Positions 53,966 through 64,000 of a DNA stretch of 64,000 nucleotides are shown in pieces; the first letter of the stretch is position 1, and every line of letters starts with the position of its first letter. The stretch comes from Geosiphon pyriformis (lineage: Eukaryota; Glomeromycota; Glomeromycetes; Archaeosporales; Geosiphonaceae): contig JAAOMT010000484.1 in the NCBI GenBank assembly GCA_016748015.1, forward strand, positions 111,379 to 175,378, read 5' to 3'. The translations under genes were made by a program, and so were the position numbers. The notes under the pieces were generated by a model. The model saw nothing but the letters and a program-made list of their open reading frames with translations. It had not been told where the DNA came from and did not search any database.

Positions 53966-56397
53966 TTTTTTTTTTTTTTTTTTTTTTGTTAACATGTAGC
54001 CACGCCAGTCATTTATTAGTTACTCCATAGTAATGTGGCAGTTTCATAAAGCCAGTTCACCCAATAATACATATTACAAGATGCGGCTAATCACAAGCGG
54101 AAAGCCCTAATTACACACTAGTACTATCTTTGCTACCTAATGTATTAAACATATCTAATTCATACATCTTACCCATAATGCATACAAGTTTATGACTATT
54201 CTTAACAAGACTGCTCATCCACTTAGCAGTCTGATCTGGATTGGACTTGATATTAGAGGATTGAACCTCCCATAACTCCATCATCACATCAAATGTATCA
54301 TCATAGACTAAAAAATCTTTAGTATCACCATCATCATCATCATTATCATCATTCATGTCTTCATCAGATATGTTATAGTGTACCTTTCCACTTCTCAACT
54401 TGAGAGCCCCCACTTCCTTTTGCAGCACAGAAGCCACAGCACAAACAGCCTTAATTTGGTTTTCCAATCCAATCACACTTTCCTTCATTGCCTCTGCCAT
54501 AACTGGTGGAGTAGACAATAACATAGTAACCAATGCCACCAAAGAACCTACAGGCTCAACTATAGATTTGATCAACAAAGACAATTCACTAAGTTGGGTT
54601 TCCAGAGAAACCAATCTAGCATTAACAGCAACATCTGAACCAGAGGAGGCAACCAGCAACAGTGGCACCACAACTTTGGAGGAGGTACTGAAAGCCAGAC
54701 CCGTATCAGCAGCAGCAGCAACAGGAGGAACCACAGAAGTGGCAGCTTTGGCATAGGATTTAGCTCCAACAAGGGATGACTTGAAAATGATGGGACCACC
54801 AGCAGAATTAGAAGAAAGTTTGGGAGGGAGAGGTGACAACACCTTGCAGTCCACAGCCAAATGATCCAAACTTTGACATCTATAGCAGTGATGACATCCA
54901 GGAGTTTCCCACCAGATGCAGCAGCCACGTAAGGTACCAGTTTTTGAAACAGCAGCATTTAAAGATTCCAAAGAGCCAAAGGTCACCACTGCAAAGCGTT
55001 GACATCAATAGGAATCAGGGGAGTGGGGAATAAAACACGTACGGCCACCAACTTGGGAGACCAGATCACTTATCTCAAATGCAGTGCAGCCAAATGGAAG
55101 ATTAACCAGCTTAGCTTTGAAAGCATCTCTTGAGGAGATAATCTTCTTTTGGTTGGCTATGAGAAAAATCCTAACACTATCTTTTCTGACCAACACAGAC
55201 CAGTTAAAGAGAGCAGCAGCCACAAAAGAAATGTCCTTAAAGTTAACCACAGCATATTGTCATAAGCCAGCAGGCTTCAACTTAACAGAAGTGACAACAC
55301 CAAAAATGCCAAGAGCAGATTTGATGTCATCAGAAGAGGCACCCAAGGGTACATTGCACAGTGCAACTGACAAAGAAGAGGAAGAAACAGAAACCACTCC
55401 TGAAGACCGTGCAATCTTAAGAGTGGTCAAAAAAACCTCATCACTAATGGCCACCTTGGTAGCACCGTTTAGACACTCCTGAGATGCAAATTCCACACAG
55501 AACAACTTGACAGCATCTTGTGAAACAGATTTAAGCCCAATACAACCAGGCAGCAACTGAAACAAAGAACTGAGCAAAGCCATCTTAATCTTAAACGTAG
55601 CACCAGGTACAAGATTGGAGGCCACCCAACCAGAGAACCTTTGATGCCCATTCATATTCTCCCAAGCACCAGCATCAGATGCACCAGAAACTGGGGGGGA
55701 ACAGTTGATTCCATTTCCATCTGATCAGCCCAATCTTTGAGATCATCTGGATTGATGGGCTGTTTTGCTACTAAGATTGGCGATGATCTGCCAAAGATTA
55801 CCACATCAGGCAACACAGCCAGTGGTTGATTTTGGCCCATCTTGGGAGATGTGCCGCTGCCATTGCCATTCATATCAGGAATAGGGCTGGCTGCTGCTGT
55901 GGAAGATCTCATCTGGAACCACAAAGGGGTTAGGTGTGACCATAGCAGTTGTGACTGCCTGCTACTGTTTTTTGGAATTTTTCACTTTTGTGGTCATTTG
56001 TGAAGCAGTAGTAGTAAAAGTAGTAGTAGGAGTGGTGAGAGCAGGAAAGACCAACTTGTTGACTGGTCTGTTATTAAAAATCTTTGGGCTCTTTGAAGTG
56101 GTAGAGACAACACTAGGACTAACCTGAGTGTGCTTTTTTAAAGGGACTTTGACTGGAGAAGAACTTCCAGCCAAAGGAGAAGAAAATGAACCAGAAGCCG
56201 CTAAAGGCAGCTTATTACTATTATTTTTTAAAGGAAATGTTGCCAGAATATTTTGTCTAGCTGCTTCAATAACAGAGAGACCCTCTTGTATTGAAACTTT
56301 ATTAGTTACTATAGGAAAAGTAACGTTTGCAACTTTTTTACTCTTAGCTCTATTCGTGGTCATGAAATTTAGGAGAGAAAGAGTTTTTTTTTGTCTT
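53966..56397 (-). mobile_element. R5: full-length ORF1-only retroposon with 12-bp TSD
   Basis: AACACCTTTTTT occurs at 53954-53965 and 56398-56409, and the A6 gag reads through if the insert is skipped. The tail is the T-run at 53966-53987; the leader ends at ATG 56368 (minus). Confidence 0.9.
54111..56368 (-). pseudogene. RRM and zinc-knuckle ORF1 protein of R5
   Basis: Same domains as R2. The N-terminal part (56368-55962) and the middle (55655 onward) are joined by two frame changes near 55930 and 55690. The RRM-like block, the shared TGA (about 55007) and the open stretch 54989-54111 with WWETPGCHHCYRCQSLDHL follow. Here the WW pair before the knuckle is intact, which shows that the TAG in R2 and TGA in R6 at this place are private mutations. 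Ends with DEDMNDDNDDDDGD and a conserved C-terminus. Confidence 0.76.
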
Positions 56398-57151
56398 AAC
56401 ACCTTTTTTACTACCCAGTTTGAAATAAAATTTAGAATTTCTATTTTGATATCTAAATGGTACATAGAACTAGAAAGAAGAACCCAACATCCTGGTGAAG
56501 TGGTAACTGAATATGTCAAAGCCATCAGAAAGTTAATTAAAAGACAGAAGAACAAAAAATTCATTTCTTTACAAAAAGATTAAGAACAGATCTGTCCTAT
56601 GCTTTTTGGTCCCTCCTGGCCCTAAAAAAAAATCTCACAATAGACATGGCCATTGAACTTGCTCAACGAATTGAAGACAACCAAAGAATGCATTTGGGAT
56701 TCACACTTCCAGTTTTTGCTCCTGTTCCTGTTATGGCCTCTGCTCCTTAAATGGCTACCACTTCTTTTACTGCCCAAACTCCAGATTCCAATGAACAATT
56801 GATAGATAGACTCACAGCCAATCTTGCCCATTTATTAGAACCCTTAGCTCAAGCAGTCAAAGAAAATCAACAATCTCAAAGACCCAAATTTGAACCCCAT
56901 TTTAATCAACCCCAGCAACCCCCTTATTAAAGACAACAAAATCATGGCCCACCTGTGTGTTATTGCTGTGGATTAACTGAACATTTCTTCAGAAATTATA
57001 ACAATCCTTTCCTGCCTCCTCCAGCTTCCAGAAACAATGACAATCAAAACAACAGAATCATCAACAACAATGTCCCCAACCAAAGACCCAATCATGCCAA
57101 CATCAATTTCTTTGAAAAGGATCCCTTAGTTGAAGCCACTGTTTATCAGCC

Positions 57152-57194
57152 TTTAAACTGGTAGGTGCACCTCCAAAGGGTGAGAGTGCAAGCC
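57152..57194 (+). promoter_or_regulatory. -1 frameshift signal of A6
   Basis: TTTAAAC at 57152-57158 in gag phase, then TGG TAG, then the 8-bp stem TGCACCTC with GAGAGTGCA (one bulged A). The -1 frame is open from here to 57805. Confidence 0.8.
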
Positions 57195-57860
57195 AACCAG
57201 AAAAAAACCTCTTTTATGCTTTTAACCTAACTAATGATAATCATGATATGAATGAACTAGCAATCAACACTTCTGAATCAACAAGAAAGAAGAAAAAAGC
57301 CAAGGTTGATTTCGTTATAGATCCAAAGAAAAACTCCACATCAACTGCTGATAACAATGAGCCACCAAAGGTTAAAGTTTTTAAAAATTCTCTAAAGTTG
57401 GAACCCCCAGAAATTGTACAAAAATCTGGCCCCTATTCTGTTGTTAAAGATCTCATGGAAACCCCAGCACACATTACATTTGGCCAGTTAATGACCCACC
57501 CCCAATTCAGAAAAGACCTTCACAAATCTTTGATTCCCAAAAAAAAGACACCAAAGACCAACAAATGCCCATGCCAAGCTGAACTTGCTGACAACAGCAA
57601 TGTTATCCCCCTCATTTGTAAAGCCCAAGTGGCTGGTTATTTCATTAATCTGATCCTGGACAGTGGATTATCTATTAGTGTCATTGCCAAACACTTCTTA
57701 GAAGCAATTGGCAGAAAAATTGATGAGCTGTTTACAAGACCAATAACCAATATACATGGTGACAAGAAGAAAGGTCTGGGCATAGCCAAAGCTGTTCCTG
57801 TCTGAATCAATGGCATCAGCATTGAAACTGACATGGAAGTATTTGAAGCAAAAGAATACA
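57152..57860 (+). pseudogene. pol: protease of A6
   Basis: Met 57248 (MNELAINTSESTRKKKK) lies in the frame entered by -1 shift. HITFGQLMTHPQFRK and AGYFINLILDSGLSISVI, with DSG kept, follow. A TGA at 57803 and a TAA at 57878 (Glu-Trp expected) break it. Confidence 0.8.
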
Positions 57861-58540
57861 CTATAATAGTTGGCAATTAATGGCTCAAGAAAGCAAAAGC
57901 CTTGCTTGATTATGAACTCTGTGAACTAACCATCAAATGTGGTAAGAAACCCATTGTGGTTAAGTGCTGTTATTGGACAATCCCTCCAGTATCCAAGCAG
58001 AACCAAGAAGAAGAACAATCAGATAAATCAGATAATGATAAGAGTAATGGAGAAAAAAATCAAGAAGAACAAGAAAAAACTGCTGAACTTGCCTATACTA
58101 TCTTCACCAGCAACGGCAAGCCACTGGACAATATTAAAGCTGACAAAGAAGAAATCATGGTAAATGGCAAGCTGATCTGCTGGCCCTACTATGATATCCT
58201 TAGAAAAACCTTTGATAGAAAACCTGGCAAAAAAGCAAAATATAGTTATTGGTGGCATGGTTCTTGTATCAGGTGCTGGTGCAATAAACTTTTGTATTCC
58301 ACTAGTGATGAATGCAAGTCCTGCCTAATCTATTACAAAGATTGGGAGCCAATTAGTTTGATATCCAGAGAAAAACTAAAAAAGATACAGAAGTCCTTTG
58401 AAAATGAACCACCTGAAATCCAATCATTAATTATAGAACAAAGAAAACCCTCCCCTGAAGAAAGAAAAGTGGACATTAAAAACCTATTGGCTAAAAATAG
58501 CCCAGTTATATCCAAAGAAGGTGATACCCCTGGATGAACT
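57861..58540 (+). pseudogene. pol: Cys-rich and pre-RT region of A6
   Basis: Open from 57902 to 58537: LDYELCELTIKCGKKP, a Glu/Asp/Asn tract, WWHGSCIRCWC and DECKSC (all Cys of the family A set kept), then the pre-RT linker ending at TGA (GCT for Gly-Arg expected). Shows that the Cys spacing is stable among copies. Confidence 0.65.
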
Positions 58541-59613
58541 CATATAATACAACACACTATCACTACAAAAGAAACTTGCCCCATCTATTTAAAGCCTTAT
58601 CAATCCAATTGACACAATGATGAGTTCATTAAGAAAGAAATAAACTGGATGAAAGATTTTGGATTTATACAAGAAACCAAGAGTAAATGGGCTTTTTCAG
58701 TTGTAATAGTATCTAAAAAAAGTAGAACCCTATATTTTTGTGTTGACTACTGCCATCACTATAAGAGACATGTACCCATTTCCCAAAATTGATGCAATGC
58801 TAGATAAATTCAATAGTGCTGCTTTCTTCTCAACCATTGACTTAACTGCTGGATTCTGGCAAGTAGAGATGGATCCAAAAAGCAGAAAGAAAACTGCTTT
58901 CATTATCAAGTATGGTACCTATAAATTCACAGTCATGCCTTTTGGTCTCACCAATACCCCTTCCATTTTTCAATGCCTAATGGACAAAGTATTTGAATCA
59001 GTAAAAGAAAACTTTGTTCTGGTCTACTTAGACAACATAATGGTCTACTCAAAAACCTGGGATAAACATCTTGAACATTTGCAGAAGGTTTTTGATCTGC
59101 TCAGAAATGCTGGTCTTAAGCTCAACCCAATTAAATCTTTCTTTGGACACCAATTCACCCAGTTCTTTGGTCATTTTATTACAAAAGATGGAATCTTCTC
59201 TGACTCAGCTAAAGTTGAAAAAGTTCAGAACATTAGACAACCAATGAATGTTCCTGAACTATGCTCTTTTCTTGGTTTGGCCTTTTACTATCACAAATTT
59301 ATCAAGGATTTCTCCAAAATTGCTTTTTCTCTTAATCAGCTACTCAGAAAAAATGTCAATTATCATTGGGGCACTTATCAACAAAAAGCTTTTGAAATTC
59401 TGAAGGAAAAACTTGTTACTAAACCAATTTTCAGACAACCTGATCTGAACCAACTTTTCATCCTTCACACTGATGCATCTGGTTATGGACTTGGTGCTGT
59501 TCTTTTACAGAAAGATGAAAATAGCAGAGAACATGCTATAGCATATGTCAGTAAATCCCTTACACCAGCAGAAAAGAACTATTCAGTTACTGAACAAAAA
59601 TGTTTAGTAGTAG
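58541..59613 (+). pseudogene. pol: RT and part of RNase H of A6
   Basis: After a small deletion (QLN lost near 58752) the frame 58740-59613 holds DLTAGFWQVEM, FGLTNTPSIF, YLDNIMVYS (second Asp lost, as in A4), GHFITKDG, and RNase H HTDASGYGLGAVLLQ and TEQKCLVVV. The A7 LTR follows at once. Confidence 0.88.
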
Positions 59614-60054
59614 TGTTATGGGTTAGAGTAACAAGCTAACAGATAGCAAGGAAGAACAGGATTGTAGGGTGATGGAAATAATCAAAGAGGAATTCAACTT
59701 TAAAGAGCAAATTGAATGAGTATGGATTCAATGTGCAAGATCAGTCTTATAAAATATTTCAGTCACTATTCTTTTCAAAGGTAACTGGAGAATCTGAAGG
59801 TAGAGGGATAGTTTGTACTGTCAACAATTGATCACCACTGATATAATTTTATGCCTCATGTCAGTGCTCTTAGAATTCAATATCAGGTATTAACTTGTGC
59901 TTTTTAGTCACGTTTATTCAAATAATCTTCAAATGGTACAATTATATACGTCAGGAAAAGGCCAACAAGTAATCTTTTATCTTTAAGATGTTCAGATACT
60001 TGAAGGTAGGGAAAAGGAAATTAGTGATAAGAGAAGGATTGAGATGAAAGTTGT

Positions 60055-62485
60055 AAAAAAAAACTCTTTCTCTCCTAAATTTCATGACCACGAATAGAGT
60101 TAAGAGTAAAAAAGTTGCAAACGTTACTTTTCCTATAGTAACTAATAAAGTTTCAACACAAGAGGGTCTCTCTGTTATTGAAGCAGCTAGACAAAACGTT
60201 CTGGCAACATTTCCTTTAAAAAATAATAGTAATAAGCTGCCTTTAGTAGCTTCTGGTTCATTTTCTTCTCCTTTGGCTGGAAGTTCTTCTCCAGTCAAAG
60301 TCCCTTCAAAAAAGCACACTTAAGTTAGTTCTAGTGTTGTCTTTACTACTTCAAAGAGCCCAAAAATTTTTAATAACAGACCAGTCAACAAGTTGGTCTT
60401 TTCTGCTCTCACCACTTCCACTACTACTTCTACTACTACTGCTTCACAAATGGCCGCAAAAGCAAAAAATCCCAAAAAACAACAGCAGGCAGTCGCAACT
60501 GCTATGGTCACACCGAACCCCTTTGTGGTTCCAGATGAGATCTTCAGTAAGATCTCCACAGCAGCAGCCAGCCCTATTCTTGATATGGATGGCAACAGCA
60601 GTGGCACATCTCCCAAGATGGGCCAAGATCAACCACTGGCTGTGTTGCCTGATGTGGTATTCTCCAGCAGATCATCGTCAATCCCAGTAACAAAACAGTT
60701 CATCAATCTAGATGATCTCAAAGATTGGGCTGATCAGTTAGAAATGGAATCAACTGTTCCCCCCCCAGTTTCTGGTGCATCTGATGCTGGTGCTTGGGTG
60801 AATGTGAATGGACGTCAAAAGTTCTCTGGTTGGGTGGCCTCCAATCTTGTACCTGGTGCTATGTTTAAGATCAAGATGGCTTTGCTCAGTTTTTTGTTTC
60901 AGTTGCTGTCTGGTTGTATTGGACTTAAATCAGTTTCACGAGATGCTGTCAAGTTGTTCTGTGTGGAATTTGCATCTCAGGAGTGTCTAAATAGTGCTAC
61001 CAAGGTGGTCATTGGTGAGGAGATTTTTTTGACCACTCTTAAGATTGCATGGTCTTCAGGAGTGGCCTCTGTTTCTTCCCCTTCTTTGTCAGTTGCACTG
61101 CATGATATACCCTTGGGTGCCTCTTCTGATGACATCAAATCTGCTCTTGGCATTTTTGGTGTTGTCACTTCTGTTAAGTTGAAGCCTGCTGGCTTATGGC
61201 AATATGCTGTGGTTAATTTTAAGAACACTTCTTCTGCTGCTGCTGCTCTCTCTAACTGGTCTGTGTTGGTCAGAAAAGATAGTGTTAGGATTCTTCCCAT
61301 TGCCAACCAAAAAGAGGTTATCTTCTCAAAAGATGCTTTCAAAGCTAAGCTGGTTAATCTTCCATTTGGCTGCACTGCATTTGAGATAAGTGATCTGGTG
61401 TTCCAAGTTGGTGGCTGTATGTGTTTCATTCCCTGCTTCCCTGATTCCTATTGACGTCAACACTTTGTAGTGGTGACCTTCGGTTCCTTGGAATCTTTAA
61501 ATGCTGCTGTTTCAAAAACTGGTACCTTATGTGACTGCTGCATCTGGTGAGAAACTCCTGGATGTTGTCGCTGCTATAGATGTCAAAGTTTGGATCATTT
61601 GGCTGTGGACTGCAAGGTGTTGCCACCTCTTCCTCCCAAACTCTCTTCTAATTCTGCTGGTGGTTCCATCATTTTCAAGTCATCATCCCTCGTTGGAGCT
61701 AAATCTTATGCCAAAGCTGCCACCTCTGTGGTTCCTCCTGTTGCTGCTGCTGCTGATATGGGTCTGGCTTTTAGTACCTCCCCCAAAGTTGTGGTGCCGC
61801 TGTTGCCGGTTGCCTCCTCTGGTTCAGATGTTACTGTTAATGCTATGTTGGCTTCTCTGAAAACCCAACTTAGTGAATTGTCTTTGTTGATCAAATCTAT
61901 AGTTGAGCCTGTGGGTTCTTTGGTTGCATTGGTTACTACGTTATTGTCTACTCCACCAATTATGGCAGAGGCAATGAAGGAAAGTGTGATTGGATTGGGA
62001 AACCAAATTAAGGCTGTTCGTGCTGTGGCTTCTGTGTTGCAAAAGGAAGTGAGGGTCCTCAAGTTGAGAAGTGGGAAGGTACACCATAACATATCTGATG
62101 ATGAAGACATGGATGATAATGATGATGGTGATGTTAAAGATTTTTCAGTCTATGATGATACATTTGATGTGATGATGGAGTTATGGGAGGTTCAATCCTC
62201 TAAAATCAAGTCCAATCCAGATCAGACTGCTAAGTGGATGAGCAGTCTTGTTAAGAGTAGTCATGAATTTGTATGCATTATGGGTAAGATGTATGAATTA
62301 GATATGTTTGATACATTAGGTAGCAAAAGTAGTACTAGCGTGTAGTTAGGGCTTTCCGCTTGTGGTTAGCCACATCTTGTAATATGTATTATTGGGTGAG
62401 CTGGCTTTATGAAACCACCACATTACTGTGGAATAACTAATAAATGACCGGTGTGACTACATGTTAACAAAAAAAAAAAAAAAAA
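60055..62485 (+). mobile_element. R6: full-length ORF1-only retroposon with 14-bp TSD
   Basis: GAGATGAAAGTTGT (60041-60054) and GAGATAAAAGTTGT (62486-62499) flank it, one mismatch. A-tail at 62468-62485, 3' UTR with AATAAA near 62439. Confidence 0.9.
60084..62345 (+). pseudogene. RRM and zinc-knuckle ORF1 protein of R6
   Basis: ATG 60084 (MTTNRVKSKKVANV) opens; a TAA at 60321 and a frame change lead to 60393-61454, which covers the Ser/Thr linker, GRQKFSGWVASN and the RRM-like block. TGA 61452 is the stop shared with R2 and R5. The knuckle CYRCQSLDHLAVDC is at about 61575-61616, and the helical and acidic C-terminus runs to TAG 62343. It keeps the MAEAMKESVIGL segment that R2 lacks. Confidence 0.77.
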
Positions 62486-62617
62486 GAGATAAAAGTTGTT
62501 AGATGCTTGTTATTACATGCTTTTCTACAGTTAAGAGATTCATTGCTTATATAGCTATCAAAAGTGGTCAATAATCACTTTCTAAAAATAGTGTGGCTAA
62601 TCATATGACATCAGGGG

Positions 62618-63310
62618 CTAATACATGTGATAATTAATAAGAAGTATAGGTCTCAACCATAACATCATTCTCTCCAAAGAGATTGAGCTCTGGCTAACTA
62701 ATTTATTGAAGTTTTTTGTAGATAGAGTGTATAATACTTGAAGCAAAATGAGTTTTGTATCTAAGAAACCAAATCTTTGTATTAGAGTTTTGGCTCTTCT
62801 AGCAATGGTTAAAACTCTTGGAACATCTAATTGTATAATGCCCAAAATTTCTGTCTGTATCTCTGAAGTTGTTTTTTTCATGAGCTTTATGTCATCTATG
62901 ATTTCACCAAGGTGACCATAGAGCTCTAGTTGTCTTCCATATGACAAGTTTAATTGTTTTTCCAAGTGTGGTGGAAGGTATAAGTATCACTGCTGTTATA
63001 CTTTCTAGCAGATATTTATCTATTTTGCTACCAATTCTTTCTCTTCTGGTAGTTGTTTTCTTTGGTCTAATAGCAGTATGTGTTCCACTGTTATCAGTTA
63101 TGGTGGTCTGTTTTCTAATGGTCAAAGTAGCATTTGGATAGTTTTTAATCCAATACTCATGGAGAGTATAGAAGGCATTTTGAATGTTTTGATCCAGAAA
63201 ATAATTGTTCATATTGATTGAAGATACCTCTGTTTTGGGAATGATGCATTTATTTATACTTGATTTTTGTTGATCATTTGAGTCAGTATTACCACAACAG
63301 ACAACCAATC
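62618..63310 (-). pseudogene. ORF3 of A7
   Basis: Two overlapping frames (63308-62904 and 62965-62618) together cover ORF3: VCCGNTDSNDQQKSS, MNNYFLDQNIQNAFYTLHEYW, SKIDKYLLESI, LSYGRQLELYG, QLDVPRVLTIARRAKTLIQRFG and KNFNKLV. Small deletions near 62945 and 62690 break it; the part before the LTR lacks about 20 codons. Confidence 0.65.
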
Positions 63311-64000
63311 AGGTTGTTTGTGATATTTCTTGAGTTGCGTGCTGTAAACAGGTCAATCATTAAAGATTGTTCTGGATTGATCTTGAAGAATATAAGAACC
63401 ATTGTTCAAAACTTTGTTGACTATAAAGGGTCCTTTCCACTGGCTAGAGAATTTATCACCATAGACATTGTCTCTGTCTGAACAGTATTCTAATACCAAG
63501 TTACCAACACTTAAAGAAAGTGTTTTATAGGTTTTCTTCTTTTTAAGCTTTTCTTGTAACTGTTTTATCTTTTCAAAAGCAACTATTTGTGCTTCTACCA
63601 ATGTGTCAAGAATGGTACCAAGTCTCCTTTGCAAAATGTCTTTGTAATTTGCTATTGTGATCTCTTCAAAGGGTATTGTCTCAATGTCAGTTTCTATTGG
63701 TAGTGTTGCCATGCAGATAAAAAGGTTCATAACTTGTTATGTCATGATTCACAGTTCTATAAGCAAACAAAGCTGAAAACAGTACTTTGTCCCATAAGTT
63801 TGTTTCTTCACTTGTTTTGGCTAGAGTTTCACATAGTGTTCTATTAAAACGTTCCACTAGGCCATTTGTTTGGGGGTGATAAGAGGAGGAAAGTTTGTGA
63901 TGTATTCCCATTTTTCTACAAAGTTCTTCAACCAGTGTACTGAAAAAAGCTTTTCCTCTATCAGATAAAAGTTCTCTGGGGCAGCCATGATGGCAGATGA
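63311..64000 (-). pseudogene. pol: integrase C-terminal half of A7
   Basis: From the window end: LSDRGKAF (second Asp), MGIHHKLSSSYHPQTNGLVERFNRT (Glu kept), NLWDKVLFSALFAYRTVNHDITSYEPF, a small deletion near 63712, and SSQWKGPFIVNKVLNNGSYILQD, where the GPF motif is intact, to about 63353. The catalytic N-terminal part lies outside the window. Confidence 0.83.

Larger units (their letters stand above)
53189..57164 (+). pseudogene. gag: gag of A6, interrupted by R5
   Basis: ATG 53189 opens gag (MGDYLYLPQQSKEYF-like). Stops occur near 53343 and 53780. R5 lies at 53966-56397 within the segment coding DNTFFTTQFEIKF. Gag resumes at 56398 with frame breaks, then the tail with knuckle CYCCGLTEHFFRNY (last Cys lost) to TAG 57162. 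Confidence 0.8.
52458..59613 (+). mobile_element. A6: family A element, cut by A7
   Basis: 5' LTR, gag (holding R5), frameshift site, protease, Cys-rich domain, RT and half of RNase H are present. A7 entered at ECLAVVW, with GTAG left of it. The rest of A6 lies right of the window, past A7. Confidence 0.88.
59614..62664 (-). repeat. 3' LTR of A7, interrupted by R6
   Basis: Pieces 59614-60054 and 62486-62664. The minisatellite is almost gone (one unit, GTCAATAATCAC, near 62567). Confidence 0.85.
59614..64000 (-). mobile_element. A7: family A element, minus strand, running off the window
   Basis: 3' LTR 59614-62664 (with R6 inside), ORF3, then integrase reading toward the window end. Left duplication candidate GTAG (59610-59613); the right one is outside. 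Confidence 0.86.

Overview
The window looks like a eukaryotic, very AT-rich, CpG-poor stretch made almost wholly of nested retrotransposons. I found no host gene, tRNA, rRNA or CRISPR array. Low GC, poly-A-tailed retroposons, Ty3/gypsy-type polyproteins with N/K/I-rich composition and heavy C-to-T decay suggest an early-diverging fungus. An arbuscular mycorrhizal (Glomeromycotina) genome is my best guess; that is inference, not proof.

Four groups of elements make up the window. Family A is a Ty3/gypsy-type LTR element of about 7-8 kb. Its LTRs are 630-820 bp, begin TGTTAY and end RTAACA, and carry a 12-bp minisatellite. Its order is gag, a -1 frameshift signal, pol (protease, Cys-rich domain, RT, RNase H, integrase), then an unrecognised ORF3 that runs into the 3' LTR. 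Copies: A1 (+, 3413-11275), A2 (-, 26715-34328), A3 (+, 37840-39352), A4 (-, 39353-49834), A5 (+, 50844-52457), A6 (+, 52458-59613), A7 (-, 59614 to window end), plus three solo LTRs. Family B (complete copy B2, 13863-23773, two 988-bp LTRs) has one gag-pol reading frame with a zinc-ribbon-like region and a dUTPase between protease and RT, and its own ORF3. Older relatives C (1-26233, interrupted twice) and D (34329-35618, minus) share the dUTPase layout. The fourth group (R1-R6) is a poly-A-tailed retroposon coding only an RRM plus zinc-knuckle protein, flanked by 12-15-bp target duplications.

Layout. 1-26233 is element C, split by A1 in its dUTPase gene (TSD ATAG) and by B2 in its integrase gene (TSD CCAT). 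26234-26714 is an unassigned LTR-like fragment. 26715-34328 is A2, next to remnant D. 35619-37310 is retroposon R1, followed by an unassigned A-tailed piece. 37840-52457 is a tangle of A3, A4, A5, R2, R3, R4 and three solo LTRs. 52458-64000 is A6, with R5 inside its gag, cut by A7, whose LTR holds R6.

Every gag and pol copy carries stops, frameshifts or lost catalytic residues. Most changes look like C-to-T or G-to-A transitions (Trp to UGA/UAG, Gln to UAA/UAG). The two longest intact frames are ORF3 of A1 and of A2. The most notable signals are the conserved U UUA AAC slippery site with a downstream hairpin, ORF3, and the ORF1-only retroposon.
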